This document shows positions 36,086-47,099 of a stretch of DNA of 64,000 bases, in pieces. The position numbers were made by a program, and so were the translations under genes. The stretch's first letter is position 1. The number at the start of each line of letters is the position of its first letter. This DNA is from Glebionis coronaria (lineage: Eukaryota; Streptophyta; Magnoliopsida; Asterales; Asteraceae), in assembly GCA_025667525.1 (NCBI GenBank), contig CM046879.1:386903039-386967038 (forward strand), written 5' to 3'. The notes beneath the pieces are model-generated. The model was not told the origin of the DNA and made no database searches. It worked only from the letters and a program-made list of their open reading frames with translations.

Positions 36086-38127
36086 TAACATCAAAAGAGT
36101 AAGGTCAACGTATAATCTACGCGAGAGAATTTCAAATCAGATACAGACGAAAACATTAACGAATATGAATATATCCCATGTTTTCATGAATTTAGTACGC
36201 ATTCGAAAGCTCCTCGGATCGTTACCCAGGTCATTCAAATGAAATCTAATCAAAAGAAATGATAGGAACGTCGATACATCCAGTCGGGTATCAACACTCG
36301 ATAATGAGATACTTTTCCAAAGAATCTCGCCACGGGAGAATTGGACAAGAATGGAATATCAATTGTTAAATAAGACAAATTCCACAGATGAGTAAATTCG
36401 ACTCAGAAGAATAAATGGTACGGGCACATATGTAGCTGTCCCTAACACTATGTCCCTATTTTCGCACTTCTTGCAGATCTCACAAAATTTCAATCCTTCA
36501 CAATTTCAAGGAAAATGTAATGTTTATTAACAATTTTATGGTGACTACTAATCAGCCTTGCATGGCCCATTCCAAATTGTATGTAGGCGCGCAACTATAT
36601 ACAATTTCCAGATTAACGATGCAATACTCAGTTCGTCAAAACTTTATCATCATGTTTATAATAAAAACATTTTCATGATTAATTCTTAAATAAGAATCAA
36701 AAATAAATTTACAAAGACTTTCTTTGTTATGAAAACAATTAAGTTTTCCAAGGTGTTTTATAAACAACTTCCTTTCGATAACGATCACTTATAAATCTCA
36801 CTTTGAATAATCCTTATAGTGATGAAAATTCAATTTTTTTTCTCAAGGGATACTATTGTATCTTATAAAAACAATGAGTGATCTACAAAAGAGTGATGAG
36901 GAGTGGTTCATCGAACTAACTACTATATATCAGGAAACGAGCTTAGCCAAATAATCATGAGGTTCATGACCACGATGGCACTCAAAAAGAATAATTCACA
37001 ACGTAACTCAATTCGAGATGACTACTTGTTCAATGGTTGCATCACTAATGTGAGAAATAGGATGAAGCAATAAAAGATAGATAACATCGATACATGTAGA
37101 ATTTAGCAATCAAAGGTAGTCTTTTCATTAATCACAAACAAGTCAAAATTGTACCGTAACACATTACGTGTCACTATGTCATACAATTCCAAGAACTCAT
37201 CCTACCAACTGATGTCTCAGTTAAGTTAGGGATTATTTTTAAAAGTTACCACAATGAATACTAATCTACAAGAGTCATTAGGTGTTCCACCTGTCCCAGA
37301 AGATCCATCGGTCCCAATTCAGAAGAATATTTCTTCAATTTATTTGTTGGACACTGGGCATCCTTGTTAGTGGACAATGGCCTAGGAACAACCCTTAACA
37401 CGATCTAAGAATCATTTAAAACCTTATAATTCAGTCACAGAACTTAATGACTTCCTCTTATCAATCTCATATTCCATACGAGTTAAATTTTACTTTATTC
37501 AAGTTTCAACCAATTTATACTCAATGCAATATCCTACGTCATTCTCCAATACTTTCAACCTTATTATTAGACCTTAAAAGGGCAATAAAAGCTCGATATG
37601 AACAACATTTAATTTCCAATCCTATATCTCTTACAATCAATAGTTATCAAATGAGTCACTAGTATTAAATGACTCACACATTCAATTAGACTTCTCGGAA
37701 AGGTACTAGTGGCATGAGGCTTTTGGGTAATGGTTCCAATGACAGCCTCAAGTGCAACATTCACCCTTTCGATTTCAAATTTAAGAATTGGGTGACAACG
37801 AGTCAGATGACACCTTTCCAGGTGATAACGTTTTGTCAAACTCCACTCTATAAGGAAAGATCGTCATGACATTGATATCAGATTTAATCTCGCCAGTTCT
37901 TCTTTAATATCATAATCAACTACTATTAACATTTCTACAAATATCAACCATTTTGTTGGGATCATAAATATCCACAACTTGGTTTAGATCTGGAATAGCT
38001 AGATTTCCTACAGGAATAGCTTAGATTAATTTACTAGGGGATTTAGGGTTCCTTGTGACAATCTACGTCGTATAAATACCTCGTATAAATATTAAAAGAA
38101 GCATCAAACAATCATGTAATCAAATTA

Positions 38128-38282
<155 letters not shown>

Positions 38283-38443
38283 TAACACTTCTCAGTCTGG
38301 CCTTGTCGGTAACTCGGGAATTCTTCGGCACCGTTATAGTCAAAAGATTTTTAGACATTTTTAGAAAAATGTTTATAGTTAAAAGATTTTGAAATGTTTT
38401 ATTCAAAACCTTAGTTTTAAAAATCTTTCGTTCTCTATAACGA

Positions 38444-38457
38444 GAGCTCTGGTACCA
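38444..38457 (-). other. Primer-binding site of element C
   Basis: Minus strand: LTR end TGTTACA, GTT, then TGGTACCAGAGCTC, the same variant initiator-Met site as B. Confidence 0.7.
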
Positions 38458-38460
38458 AAC

Positions 38461-38881
38461 TGTAACACCCCCAAATTTAAAATATTCAATACAGCGGAAG
38501 ACTCGTTGGTGTTACAGTATAGCATATTACTCACATCATAGACAACGCTTAAAAATCGCGTCGTTTAATAATAAAGCATTTCCATTCATAAATATCAGAT
38601 TTACATAGGTCCCAAGTCATTGTATTTCATACAGGTTTTACAAAGCATTTGGATGGAAATTATTATTTAAGTGTGTGCCATGAATTCTTGTTGTCTTCCC
38701 GAGAATTACCTTCAAGTACCTGAAATAAAACATGTTAAAAGAAAAGGTCAGCGAAAACGCCGAGTGAATTCATAGAGTCTAATGAATCCATCAATATAAC
38801 ATCGATATAAAATTATTACCGAAAATCATTTTGTACAAATCTTTGTAATAGGCCATAAAATAGCCAAAGTCATCTTATATA
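38461..38881 (-). mobile_element. Element C 5' LTR, first segment
   Basis: Plus-strand TGTAACACCCCC onward, equivalent to 29504-29921. It is broken by the insertion of D after ATATA (38877-38881). Confidence 0.85.
38877..38881 (+). repeat. Left target-site duplication of element D (ATATA)
   Basis: ATATA occurs here and at 61384-61388. The uninterrupted site in the other C LTR reads CTTATATAAATC (about 29916-29927). Confidence 0.88.
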
Positions 38882-39453
38882 TGTAACACCAGAGAATTTT
38901 CCTTACCATAAATAATAATAAATTATAACTATTATTATTTGAAATTCATTTTTTAGCGCTACCAAACACATTGGTTTTAAAAACGGGACATATTTTGACA
39001 AAGTTTGAAAATCGCACTGTCTGCGTACCGACACTTTTAAAAAAAATAAATTAAATTTTATATTTAATTGTGACGAGATATTTAAATAAAATAATTTATT
39101 AAATTATTAATATTTTTATTTTAATAATGTTTGTTAAAAACACGAATGATGGAGTTGAAGTTTATTTTTCATTAAAATTATGCTTGTTTGAGAAACCTGG
39201 ATGATATCTAACATTTAAATGGATTTATAATATTTTTATGAGTTACTAGTCGTATAAATGATCTATTTTCGTGGAAAAAGTATTTTAAACGCAATGGCGA
39301 AAATTTCGAGTTTTCATTCTAATTTTATCGGATCCCAATCGAGTCCTGAGCCATGTTTAAACAAGATAAAAGAAAAGTTGTGAAAATAATTTACATAATA
39401 AACCCTCAACTATATTATACTTCTCATTTAGTTTTAACAATTTTAATTTCTTT

Positions 39454-39463
39454 TATATAAATA
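39454..39463 (+). promoter_or_regulatory. TATA box of element D LTR (5' copy)
   Basis: TATATAAATA is followed by AC-rich and CT-rich sequence with AAACCCTAA (telo-box motif, 39516-39524) and CTCTCTCTC, a typical plant promoter/5'-leader context. The 3' LTR copy is at 57409-57418. Two tandem inverted repeats follow: TTCCGG/CCGGAA (39556-39570) and ATCCGG/CCGGAT (39576-39590), both with spacer CCA. Confidence 0.6.
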
Positions 39464-39666
39464 ACAAAACCCCTCATTTTCCTTTCACTTCTCATATACA
39501 AAAACACACACACACAAACCCTAAACTAATAAAACTCTCTCTCTCCCTCAAAGATTTCCGGCCACCGGAACCCTAATCCGGCCACCGGATTCCTGCGCCG
39601 TCACTTTTTCCGGCCAACACCAAACCCTCGCAAAATGACCGGATCTACCTGATCTATTAATCCACG

Positions 39667-39671
39667 CGCTA
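39667..39671 (+). repeat. Left target-site duplication of the Athila element (CGCTA)
   Basis: CGCTA recurs at 50539-50543. The empty site is preserved in the D 3' LTR near 57621-57625 (CCACGCGCTACCACACC). Confidence 0.92.
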
Positions 39672-40115
39672 TGATAGGTGTGTAAACACCCATCCTTTTA
39701 CCACTTAATTCTGGCTAAAACAAGACCAAAACACGTAATTAATATCATTTGTTTGGAATTATGCGTGGTTTTTGTGTTTATTGTGATTTCAGAGCTAACC
39801 GGATGAATATTAAAGAAAACATGGGATTGCACGGGTTTTATCAAGGAAAAAGACTGAAGACGAAGTCTATTGTCCAAGAGATGCAAAAGATTTGAAGTCA
39901 CTAGGCCTATTCGAAGATTTATTGAAGAAAAGGACTAAAGACGGAAGATTTTCATAAGTCGAAGAAACTCGAGTCTATTTAACGAAGAAATTAAAAGACG
40001 AGTTGGATTTAATCGACAACAAATCCCGAATCAGAATCGAAAACGTCAACTTTTCTGAAAAGACGAGAAGACAAGAAGAAGAGGAGAAAGCCCACTCACC
40101 AACCAACCACTAGGA

Positions 40116-40125
40116 CTATATATAG
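40116..40125 (+). promoter_or_regulatory. TATA box of the Athila LTR
   Basis: CTATATATAG in a GC-containing flank, about 440 bp into the LTR, with a T-rich leader behind it. The copy in the 3' LTR is at 49449-49458. Confidence 0.55.
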
Positions 40126-40557
40126 TTTTTCCCTTCACACATTAGGGAGTTAGTTTTTCATTTTCCTTTTTCCCAGGCTTTGTAGTTCGTCCCATCACCA
40201 ACTCCATTAGGGAGTTTGGTGATTTTCATCTTTTTCTTTCAATCTTGTAACCTTTAATCATTAACCTTGTTACTTTTTCATTAATCAATCCATTCCATCT
40301 TTTCATTAATCTTGTTCTTCATCATCTCTTTTTGCAAGTTCTTAAGTTTTTATTTGATTCAAGTTTGATCTTAAAAAGTTGTTGATTTAGTGTTTTTTAT
40401 TGGTGGGATTTGTTACTTATGGTATTTAGATGATTTGTGTTTAATTTGGCAAAACCTTTTTGAGTATTTAAGTCGATTTGGATTAAATTTCGTGCCTCTC
40501 TTTTTCTTCTGTTACTGTTACTGCCCAGAAAATTCCGAATTGCCCATTTTGAGTTTC

Positions 40558-41006
40558 CCTTATTCGGAATATTGGATATTCCGAATAGGGGTGTTTTAGT
40601 TTCCTTATTCGGAACTTTTTCCGAATAGACTGGTTTTTCCGAGTAGCACCAATTTTCCGCATAGCTTTATTTTGTTTCCCTATTCGGAACATTTTTCCGA
40701 ATAGGCATTATTTTCCGAACAGTATTATTTTTCCGAATAGCCTTGTTTTTATATTATTCCGAATAGCCATATTTCTGTTTCCCTATTCGGAACATTTTTT
40801 CCGAATAGCCTTCTTATTCCGAATAGCAATTTTTAATTTTCCTTATTCGGAACATTTTCCGAATAGTCAACATTTTCCGAATAAGCATAATATTCCGAGT
40901 AGGCTTTATTTTCCGCATAAGAGCACTTTTCCGCATAGATGTCAACTTTCCGAATAGAGCAACATTCCGAATAGGGTATTTTTCCGAATAGAGTATTTTT
41001 CCATTA
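40558..41006 (+). repeat. TTCCGAATAG motif array in the Athila 5' LTR
   Basis: By eye about 18 direct copies of TTCCGAATA-like units and about 5 inverted copies (TATTCGGAA) occur at irregular 15-40 bp spacing, often as pairs able to form hairpins (CTATTCGGAAC...TTCCGAATAG). Variants TTCCGCATA and TTCCGAGTA occur. The copy in the 3' LTR is at 49891-50339. Confidence 0.85.
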
Positions 41007-41207
41007 TCAATTCAAGTTTTGCTTATTATTTGTTGCTTGTTTTAAGTTTACTTCATTACCATTTATTCACTTACCTGTTTAGTAGATTAGAAAACCAATT
41101 CCACTTTTTGTCACCAAGAACAAATCATTCCACTTTTAACTGAGATCAATTCGAGAGGATTCCGAGAATTCGAACTTTTTCAACCTAGCAAAAAACATAA
41201 TATCAAA

Positions 41208-41222
41208 TGGCGCCGCTGCCGG
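41208..41222 (+). other. Primer-binding site of the Athila element (tRNA-Asp type)
   Basis: TGGCGCCGCTGCCGG lies two bases after the LTR and matches the complement of the plant tRNA-Asp(GTC) 3' end (TGGCGCCGTTGCCGG) with one mismatch. tRNA-Asp priming is usual for Athila. Confidence 0.85.
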
Positions 41223-41434
41223 CTCCTCTCGTTAAGATCAAAAGTTTTTTGTAGAATTTGGATTTTGGGATCCGTTCCCCGTGAACGTTACTTTTTCATA
41301 AAAAAAAATTTTTTTTTTCAAAAATCACTAAAAAATATAAAATTTTCAAAAATCCTAAAAAGTAAAAAAAAAAAAACAATAAAAACCAAAAATATTTTTG
41401 CTTTGTTTTTCTTTGTTCGTTCTTTTGCAGGTGT
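41223..41434 (+). other. Athila gag leader
   Basis: About 210 bp with long A and T runs. Just before the start codon TTCGTTCTTTTGCAG resembles a plant 3' splice site (AG at 41429-41430). Whether a spliced RNA exists cannot be told from sequence. The 73-codon frame at 41265 is a by-product of the poly-A/T runs. Confidence 0.5.
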
Positions 41435-44400
41435 ATGCGCACTCGATCCACGTCTTATCAAGAGCCCGAGCCTCTCGATAACTTAGACATGGCTGGTGTA
41501 CAAAACAACAATAACATACCACCTCCGAACAACAATAATAACAACAACAACCCGCCTTTCAACAATATGAATAACAACAACAATGAGCCCCTTCCGGATA
41601 ATCGCCCAATGATTGAACTGCTGCAAGCTCATGTTGATGGCAACACGGATCCAATTGTTATACCACCAATTGCCGCCAACAATTTCGAGCTCAAGTCAGG
41701 CTTTATCCAGATGGTCTCCGCTCAGCCATTCTTGGGACGAACCATTGATGACCCACACGACCATATCAAGAGATTTCTACAACTCACCAACACGGTCAAA
41801 TTCAATGGAGTACCACAGGAGGTTATAAGGTTACAACTTTTTCCCTTTTCTTTAGAGGGACAAGCCCGGCATTGGCTTGCTAAGGAACCGCCACAGAGTA
41901 TTCTCTCGTGGACGGATTTGGAAACAAAGTTCATTAACTACTTTTTTCCACCCTCTCGTACTACCGCTTTGCGGAATGAGATTATAAACTTTGAACAAAA
42001 GTACGATGAGTCATTCAGTGAATCTTGGGATCGTTTTAAAGATCTTTTAAGAAAATGCCCACAACATGGTTTTACCAAAGTACATCAAATAAATACTTTT
42101 TACAATGGTTTAAGCATGAGTGACCAAGATTCACTGAATAGTGCCTCAGGGGGTAATTTATTGGCTAAGACTTCCAATGCTGCTTGGGACATCATTGAGA
42201 ATAAGTCTCGTGTGCAAACCAAGAGCGTTAGGACCAATGTTGCTAGTGCTAGCACTAATGACAGCGACAAGCGATTAGACAAAATCACTACGCTTCTTGA
42301 ATCGCTTGTCACCCACACCGTCAGCAACAACAACAGCAACAACGCCAAAAATGCACAAGTCAACGCTGTCAGCCAACCTTGTGAGATATGCGGTGGGCCC
42401 CACTCTTACACAACTTGTACCGCCACCCAAGATTACCCTGCTGAGAATGTGAATGCGGCATATGGCACCTACCAACAACCTGCTTATCAAGCTAAACCCC
42501 AAGGTGACCGTAACTTGCTTAGCTACCGCAACAACAACTATCTTTCACCACCTGGCTTTCCTCCTGCCAACCAAAACCAACAACAAAACCTTAACCGCTC
42601 TCCTCAACAACCACAACAACCTCGTCAACCATACATCCCACCTCACAAACAGCAACAACCGCCTCAACGTAACAATCAAGTCTACCAACAACCTGCTTAC
42701 CAACCACCTGCATACAATGCTCCTCCCAACCCAGCCACCACTGCATTACACCAAGAGGTCGCCACCTACATGAGAACCAATGATGTGATAGTGGGAAACC
42801 TCCAGGAGGAAGTGCGCAATTTGAAGGCAGATTTGGTAAAGCAAGGAAATGATTTGAGAGCCGATATGCGAAACACGTTGGATAGTCAGACGAATGACTT
42901 GAGGAACATGATGGCTAGTTTCTTCCAAAGTAGTCAACCCTCTTCTTCGGGTACTCTTCCGAGTAACACCGTTGCGAACCCAAGAGGGGAGATGAAAGCA
43001 ATCACTACTCGCAGTGGTAAAGGTACCAAGGAACCCGAGCTTCCTATACCCCCACCGGTGGTTGTGACTAAGGAGAACGAGTCGCCTGCTCCTAATCCTC
43101 CTCCTTCTCCTTCCCCAATTTCTCCACCTCTTCATTCTACCCCTCCTCCACCCGTGGTTGTGAGTGACCCTATTCCTCTAAAGCCTTCATCTTCTTCCAA
43201 TATACCTTATCCTTCAAGGTTGAGGAAAGAGAAGCAAAAGAGCAAGGATGATATTCAGGTTTCTAACTTTCTTAAAATGTTTAAACAACTGAATTTCAAT
43301 ATCTCCTTCGCCGAGGCTCTCGCTCACATGCCCAAATACGCTAAAATGTTTAAAGATCTTTTGAGCGACAAGGAAAAGCTCCTCGACATTGCCAACACCC
43401 AACTTAATGAGAACTGCTCCGCAGTGCTCTTAAGGAAATTGCCAACCAAGCTTGGTGATCCGGGTCGTTTTCTTATCCCTTGCAATTTCCCGGGAGTAGA
43501 GAATTGCATGGCCCTAGCCGATCTAGGTGCCAGTATTAATCTCATGCCTCTAAGTGTTTGGAAGCAATTATCTCTCCCAGAGCTAGTCCCCACTAAAATG
43601 ACTTTGGAATTGGCCAACCGTACGGTTGCTTATCCAGTGGGGATAGCCGAAGACGTTATTGTAGGAGTCGACAAATTCACCTTCCCTGCTGATTTTGTTG
43701 TCGTCGACTACGAGATGGACCCTCGTGTACCACTGATTGTTGGTCGTCCATTCTTAAGGACCGGTCGCACTCTCATTGATGTTGAAGCCGGTGAGCTTAT
43801 CATGAGAGTGGGTGACGACAAAGTAGTCTTCAACATGGGTAAGTTGTCTAAACAGCCTTATTCATATGAGAGCGTTAATTGTATTGACGTTCTTGATGAG
43901 GCTTGTGAAGAACACTTTAATGATGCTTGCAAAAGTATTCCTACCTCTCTTCCCACTGTTGAGACCGTGTCCTCTCTTGATTCATCGTTGTCTCTATTTG
44001 GAGATAGTGATTTATTCTGGAACAATCTTGAAGCTACCATGGGAGATGCGAATTTAGCTACTAATGATTCTCCCACCGAGGGGGATGAAGACATGAGTTT
44101 ATTTGACAATCTTCTTACCGAAGACAATCCTTCTCCTCCATCTCCCACGGTTATTGCAATCGATGCCACAACTTTGAAAATGCCTCCCGTCGAAAATCCT
44201 CCGGATTTGGAACTTAAGGAGTTGCCGCCACATCTCGAGTACGTGTTCCTGGACGACAACAAGAAATCGCCCGTCATTATTGCGAAGGATTTGAAAGATG
44301 AAGAGAAGACTCGTCTCGTTGCTGTGTTGAAGGAGCATAAGAAGGCTATTGCTTGGAAAATCTCGGATATTCGTGGAATTGATCCTCACTTCTGCACACA

Positions 44401-46765
44401 CAAAATTCTCATGGAGGACGACTTCAAGCCCACTATTCAAAGCCAACGAAGGGTGAATCCAAAAATACATGAAGTCATCAAAACAGAGGTTATCAAACTT
44501 CTTGATGCGGGTATGATTTACCCTATTTCGGATTCCCCATGGGTTAGTCCAATCCATTGTGTGCCCAAGAAGGGCGGAATAACCGTTGTTCCCAATGAAC
44601 ACAACGAGTTGATTCCCACTCGTCTCGTTACTGGGTGGAGAGTTTGTATAGACTACCGCAAACTCAATGATGCCACGAGAAAGGATCATTTCCCTCTACC
44701 TTTCATGGACCAAATGCTTGAACGATTAGCCGGTAATGAATATTACTGCTTTCTCGATGGTTTCTCGGGTTATTTTCAAATACCCATCGATCCCCAAGAT
44801 CAAGAGAAGACCACATTCACTTGTCCCTATGGCACTTTCGCTTACAAAAGAATGCCTTTTGGCTTATGTAATGCGCCAGGGACTTTCCAAAGGTGTATGT
44901 TAGCTATCTTCCATGACATGGTTGAACAAACCATGGAAGTCTTCATGGATGATTTCTCGGTCTTCGGGGATTCCTTCTCTGCTTGCCTTGCCAATTTAGA
45001 ACGTATGCTAAAGCGGTGCGAAGACACTCGCCTTGTTCTAAATTGGGAAAAATGCCATTTTATGGTAAAAGAAGGCGTCGTGCTTGGACATAAGATTTCG
45101 AAAGCCGGTCTTGAAGTAGACCGTGCTAAAGTTGACGTTATAGCAAAGTTGCCTCCACCTTCCACTGTGAAGGGTGTGAGAAGTTTCTTGGGTCATGCGG
45201 GCTTCTATCGTCGATTCATCAAAGACTTTTCTCAAATCGCACGCCCGATGACCCACCTCTTGGAAAAAGATACTCCTTTTATCTTTTCCAACGAGTGCCT
45301 TGAAGCCTTTAACTCACTTAAGGATAAGCTAACTAAGGCACCCGTCTTGGTTACCCCTAATTGGGAGCTTCCCTTTGAGTTGATGTGCGATGCTAGCGAT
45401 TTTGCTATTGGAGCGGTTCTTGGACAAAGAGTGAACAAACACTTCCAACCGATCCATTACGCTAGCAAGACAATGACTGGGGCACAGTTGCATTATACGA
45501 CAACTGAGAAAGAGCTTTTAGCAGTTGTCTATGCTTTTGAAAAATTCCGCCCCTATCTTGTCCTTTCTACCACCATTGTGTACACTGATCATTCCGCGTT
45601 GAAGTACTTGTTGACAAAGCAAGATTCCAAACCAAGACTTCTTCGCTGGGTTTTGCTGCTCCAGGAATTCAAAATCGACATCCGCGATAAAAAAGGAGCA
45701 GAAAACTTAGCCGCGGATCATCTTAGTAGACTTGAGGATCCATACCAAGGGGATCATCCGACCAAAGAAATCAATGATTCTTTTCCCTTGGAGACCTTTA
45801 TGTCTATAAACTCGAAGCCGAATGAAACCCCGTGGTTTGCGGACTTTGCAAACTATTTGGCGGGTGGAATTCTCAAGGAAGGGTTGACGTCCCAGCAAAA
45901 GAAGAAGTTCTTTACCGATATCAAGACTTACTTTTGGGACGACCCTTACCTTTTCAAACAATGTGCCGACCTGATTATCCGTCGATGTGTTGATGGACCG
46001 GCAGCTTCGGATATCCTTGATGCTTGCCACAAAGGACCCACCGGTGGTCACTTTGGTCCCAACTACACCGCTAAGAAAGTGTTTGATTCGGGATTTTATT
46101 GGCCCTCCATATACCGTGACGCTCACGATATGGTCAAACGATGTGATGTTTGCCAAAAGCAAGGCAAAATCACACATAAAGACGAGATGCCTCAGAATTT
46201 CATTCAAGAGTGTGAAATTTTTGATGTTTGGGGTATCGACTTTATGGGGCCATTCCCTTCATCTAAAGGAAACAAATACATCCTTGTAGCCGTTGACTAC
46301 GTTTCAAAGTGGGTTGAAGCCAAAGCTTTGCCTACTAATGACGCAAGGGTGGTTTGTAACTTTTTGAAAGCTCTATTCGCTCGCTTCGGTGTGCCTCGTG
46401 CCATTATTAGTGATCGTGGGACTCATTTCTGCAATGACCAATTTGCTAGAGTCATGGCTAAGTATGGTGTAAACCATCGTCTTTCCACAGCCTACCACCC
46501 ACAAACTAATGGCCAGGCTGAAATATCAAACCGAGGGCTGAAGCGAATTCTGGAAAGAACCGTGGGAGAGCATCGTGTCGCATGGGCTGATAAACTCGAT
46601 GATGCTTTGTGGGCTTTCCGTACTGCTTACAAGACCCCGATCGGCTGTACGCCTTATCGTCTTGTGTACGGGAAAGCGTGCCACCTCCCCATTGAGTTGG
46701 AGCACAAGGCTTATTGGGCCTTGAAGTGGGCTAATTTTGATATAAACAAAGATCCAACTCAATGA
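41435..46765 (+). CDS. gag-pol: Athila gag-pol polyprotein (C-terminal tail frameshifted)
   Basis: A 1,776-residue frame supplying the element's capsid and enzymes. The start MRTRSTS is typical of Athila Gag. Domains: an Asn-rich stretch (24-50); Gag capsid about 95-260; a knuckle-like [13 protein letters not shown] (Cys316, Cys319, His323, Cys328); a Gln/Pro-rich linker; ITTRSGK; protease with active-site DLGA (Asp696), the Athila variant of DTGA; RT about 1040-1220 with FMDD at 1170-1173; RNase H with CDAS (Asp1319) and YTDH; integrase zinc finger (His1532, His1539, CDVC) and core Asp1602, Asp1660 and Glu1696 (35 residues between the last two). All catalytic residues look present. The stop at 46763 comes from a shift at about 46756: the conserved tail continues in the +1 frame to 47099. 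No chromodomain is visible. Several antisense frames (for example 44099-44689) are shadows. Confidence 0.93.
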   Translation: MRTRSTSYQEPEPLDNLDMAGVQNNNNIPPPNNNNNNNNPPFNNMNNNNNEPLPDNRPMIELLQAHVDGNTDPIVIPPIAANNFELKSGFIQMVSAQPFLGRTIDDPHDHIKRFLQLTNTVKFNGVPQEVIRLQLFPFSLEGQARHWLAKEPPQSILSWTDLETKFINYFFPPSRTTALRNEIINFEQKYDESFSESWDRFKDLLRKCPQHGFTKVHQINTFYNGLSMSDQDSLNSASGGNLLAKTSNAAWDIIENKSRVQTKSVRTNVASASTNDSDKRLDKITTLLESLVTHTVSNNNSNNAKNAQVNAVSQPCEICGGPHSYTTCTATQDYPAENVNAAYGTYQQPAYQAKPQGDRNLLSYRNNNYLSPPGFPPANQNQQQNLNRSPQQPQQPRQPYIPPHKQQQPPQRNNQVYQQPAYQPPAYNAPPNPATTALHQEVATYMRTNDVIVGNLQEEVRNLKADLVKQGNDLRADMRNTLDSQTNDLRNMMASFFQSSQPSSSGTLPSNTVANPRGEMKAITTRSGKGTKEPELPIPPPVVVTKENESPAPNPPPSPSPISPPLHSTPPPPVVVSDPIPLKPSSSSNIPYPSRLRKEKQKSKDDIQVSNFLKMFKQLNFNISFAEALAHMPKYAKMFKDLLSDKEKLLDIANTQLNENCSAVLLRKLPTKLGDPGRFLIPCNFPGVENCMALADLGASINLMPLSVWKQLSLPELVPTKMTLELANRTVAYPVGIAEDVIVGVDKFTFPADFVVVDYEMDPRVPLIVGRPFLRTGRTLIDVEAGELIMRVGDDKVVFNMGKLSKQPYSYESVNCIDVLDEACEEHFNDACKSIPTSLPTVETVSSLDSSLSLFGDSDLFWNNLEATMGDANLATNDSPTEGDEDMSLFDNLLTEDNPSPPSPTVIAIDATTLKMPPVENPPDLELKELPPHLEYVFLDDNKKSPVIIAKDLKDEEKTRLVAVLKEHKKAIAWKISDIRGIDPHFCTHKILMEDDFKPTIQSQRRVNPKIHEVIKTEVIKLLDAGMIYPISDSPWVSPIHCVPKKGGITVVPNEHNELIPTRLVTGWRVCIDYRKLNDATRKDHFPLPFMDQMLERLAGNEYYCFLDGFSGYFQIPIDPQDQEKTTFTCPYGTFAYKRMPFGLCNAPGTFQRCMLAIFHDMVEQTMEVFMDDFSVFGDSFSACLANLERMLKRCEDTRLVLNWEKCHFMVKEGVVLGHKISKAGLEVDRAKVDVIAKLPPPSTVKGVRSFLGHAGFYRRFIKDFSQIARPMTHLLEKDTPFIFSNECLEAFNSLKDKLTKAPVLVTPNWELPFELMCDASDFAIGAVLGQRVNKHFQPIHYASKTMTGAQLHYTTTEKELLAVVYAFEKFRPYLVLSTTIVYTDHSALKYLLTKQDSKPRLLRWVLLLQEFKIDIRDKKGAENLAADHLSRLEDPYQGDHPTKEINDSFPLETFMSINSKPNETPWFADFANYLAGGILKEGLTSQQKKKFFTDIKTYFWDDPYLFKQCADLIIRRCVDGPAASDILDACHKGPTGGHFGPNYTAKKVFDSGFYWPSIYRDAHDMVKRCDVCQKQGKITHKDEMPQNFIQECEIFDVWGIDFMGPFPSSKGNKYILVAVDYVSKWVEAKALPTNDARVVCNFLKALFARFGVPRAIISDRGTHFCNDQFARVMAKYGVNHRLSTAYHPQTNGQAEISNRGLKRILERTVGEHRVAWADKLDDALWAFRTAYKTPIGCTPYRLVYGKACHLPIELEHKAYWALKWANFDINKDPTQ

Positions 46766-47099
46766 GCTGAATGAACTCCGGAATGAGGCTTATGAAAATT
46801 CTTTGATCTATAAGGAAAGAACTAAGCTCATTCACGACTCCAAGATCAAAAACCGAGAGTTCCATGTTGGAGACAAAGTCTTACTTTTTAACTCTCGGTT
46901 GAAAATCTTTTCGGGCAAGCTCAAATCTCGTTGGTCCGGCCCATTCACCATCGGCCAAATTTTTCCATATGGTACTCTCGAGCTCGCTCAACCTAATGGA
47001 CCAAATTTTAAGGTGAATGGCCAACGAGTGAAGTTATACTTTGGTGAGGACACCTCTCACGAGGTGATTCCATCCCTCACCACGTTCCCCATGAACTAA
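46756..47099 (+). pseudogene. Athila integrase C-terminal tail, out of frame
   Basis: It contains [29 protein letters not shown] and GKLKSRWSGPF, the conserved Athila integrase C-terminal region, and ends at a stop at 47097-47099. It is in the +1 frame relative to gag-pol, the change falling in AACAAAGATCCAACTC around 46750-46760. A one-base gain or two-base loss explains it; a sequencing error is possible. The later ATG at 46803 is not a likely natural start. Confidence 0.85.

Larger units (their letters stand above)
38882..39671 (+). mobile_element. Element D 5' LTR, first segment
   Basis: Matches 56836-57625. The segment ends at the insertion of the Athila element; its last five bases (CGCTA) are one copy of that element's target-site duplication. 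Confidence 0.88.
39672..41205 (+). mobile_element. Athila 5' LTR
   Basis: Starts TGATAGGTG and ends ATATCA, so the terminal TGATA/TATCA are inverted repeats. A TATA box lies at 40116-40125. The region 40558-41006 is a dense array of TTCCGAATAG motifs in both orientations. The short open frames seen in it are identical in the 3' LTR and are by-products. Confidence 0.95.

Noticed and set aside
44099..44689. Minus-strand frame of 196 codons opposite gag-pol, and other antisense frames at 41722-46762
   Set aside because: These are shadows of the long sense frame, with no similarity or regulatory context.
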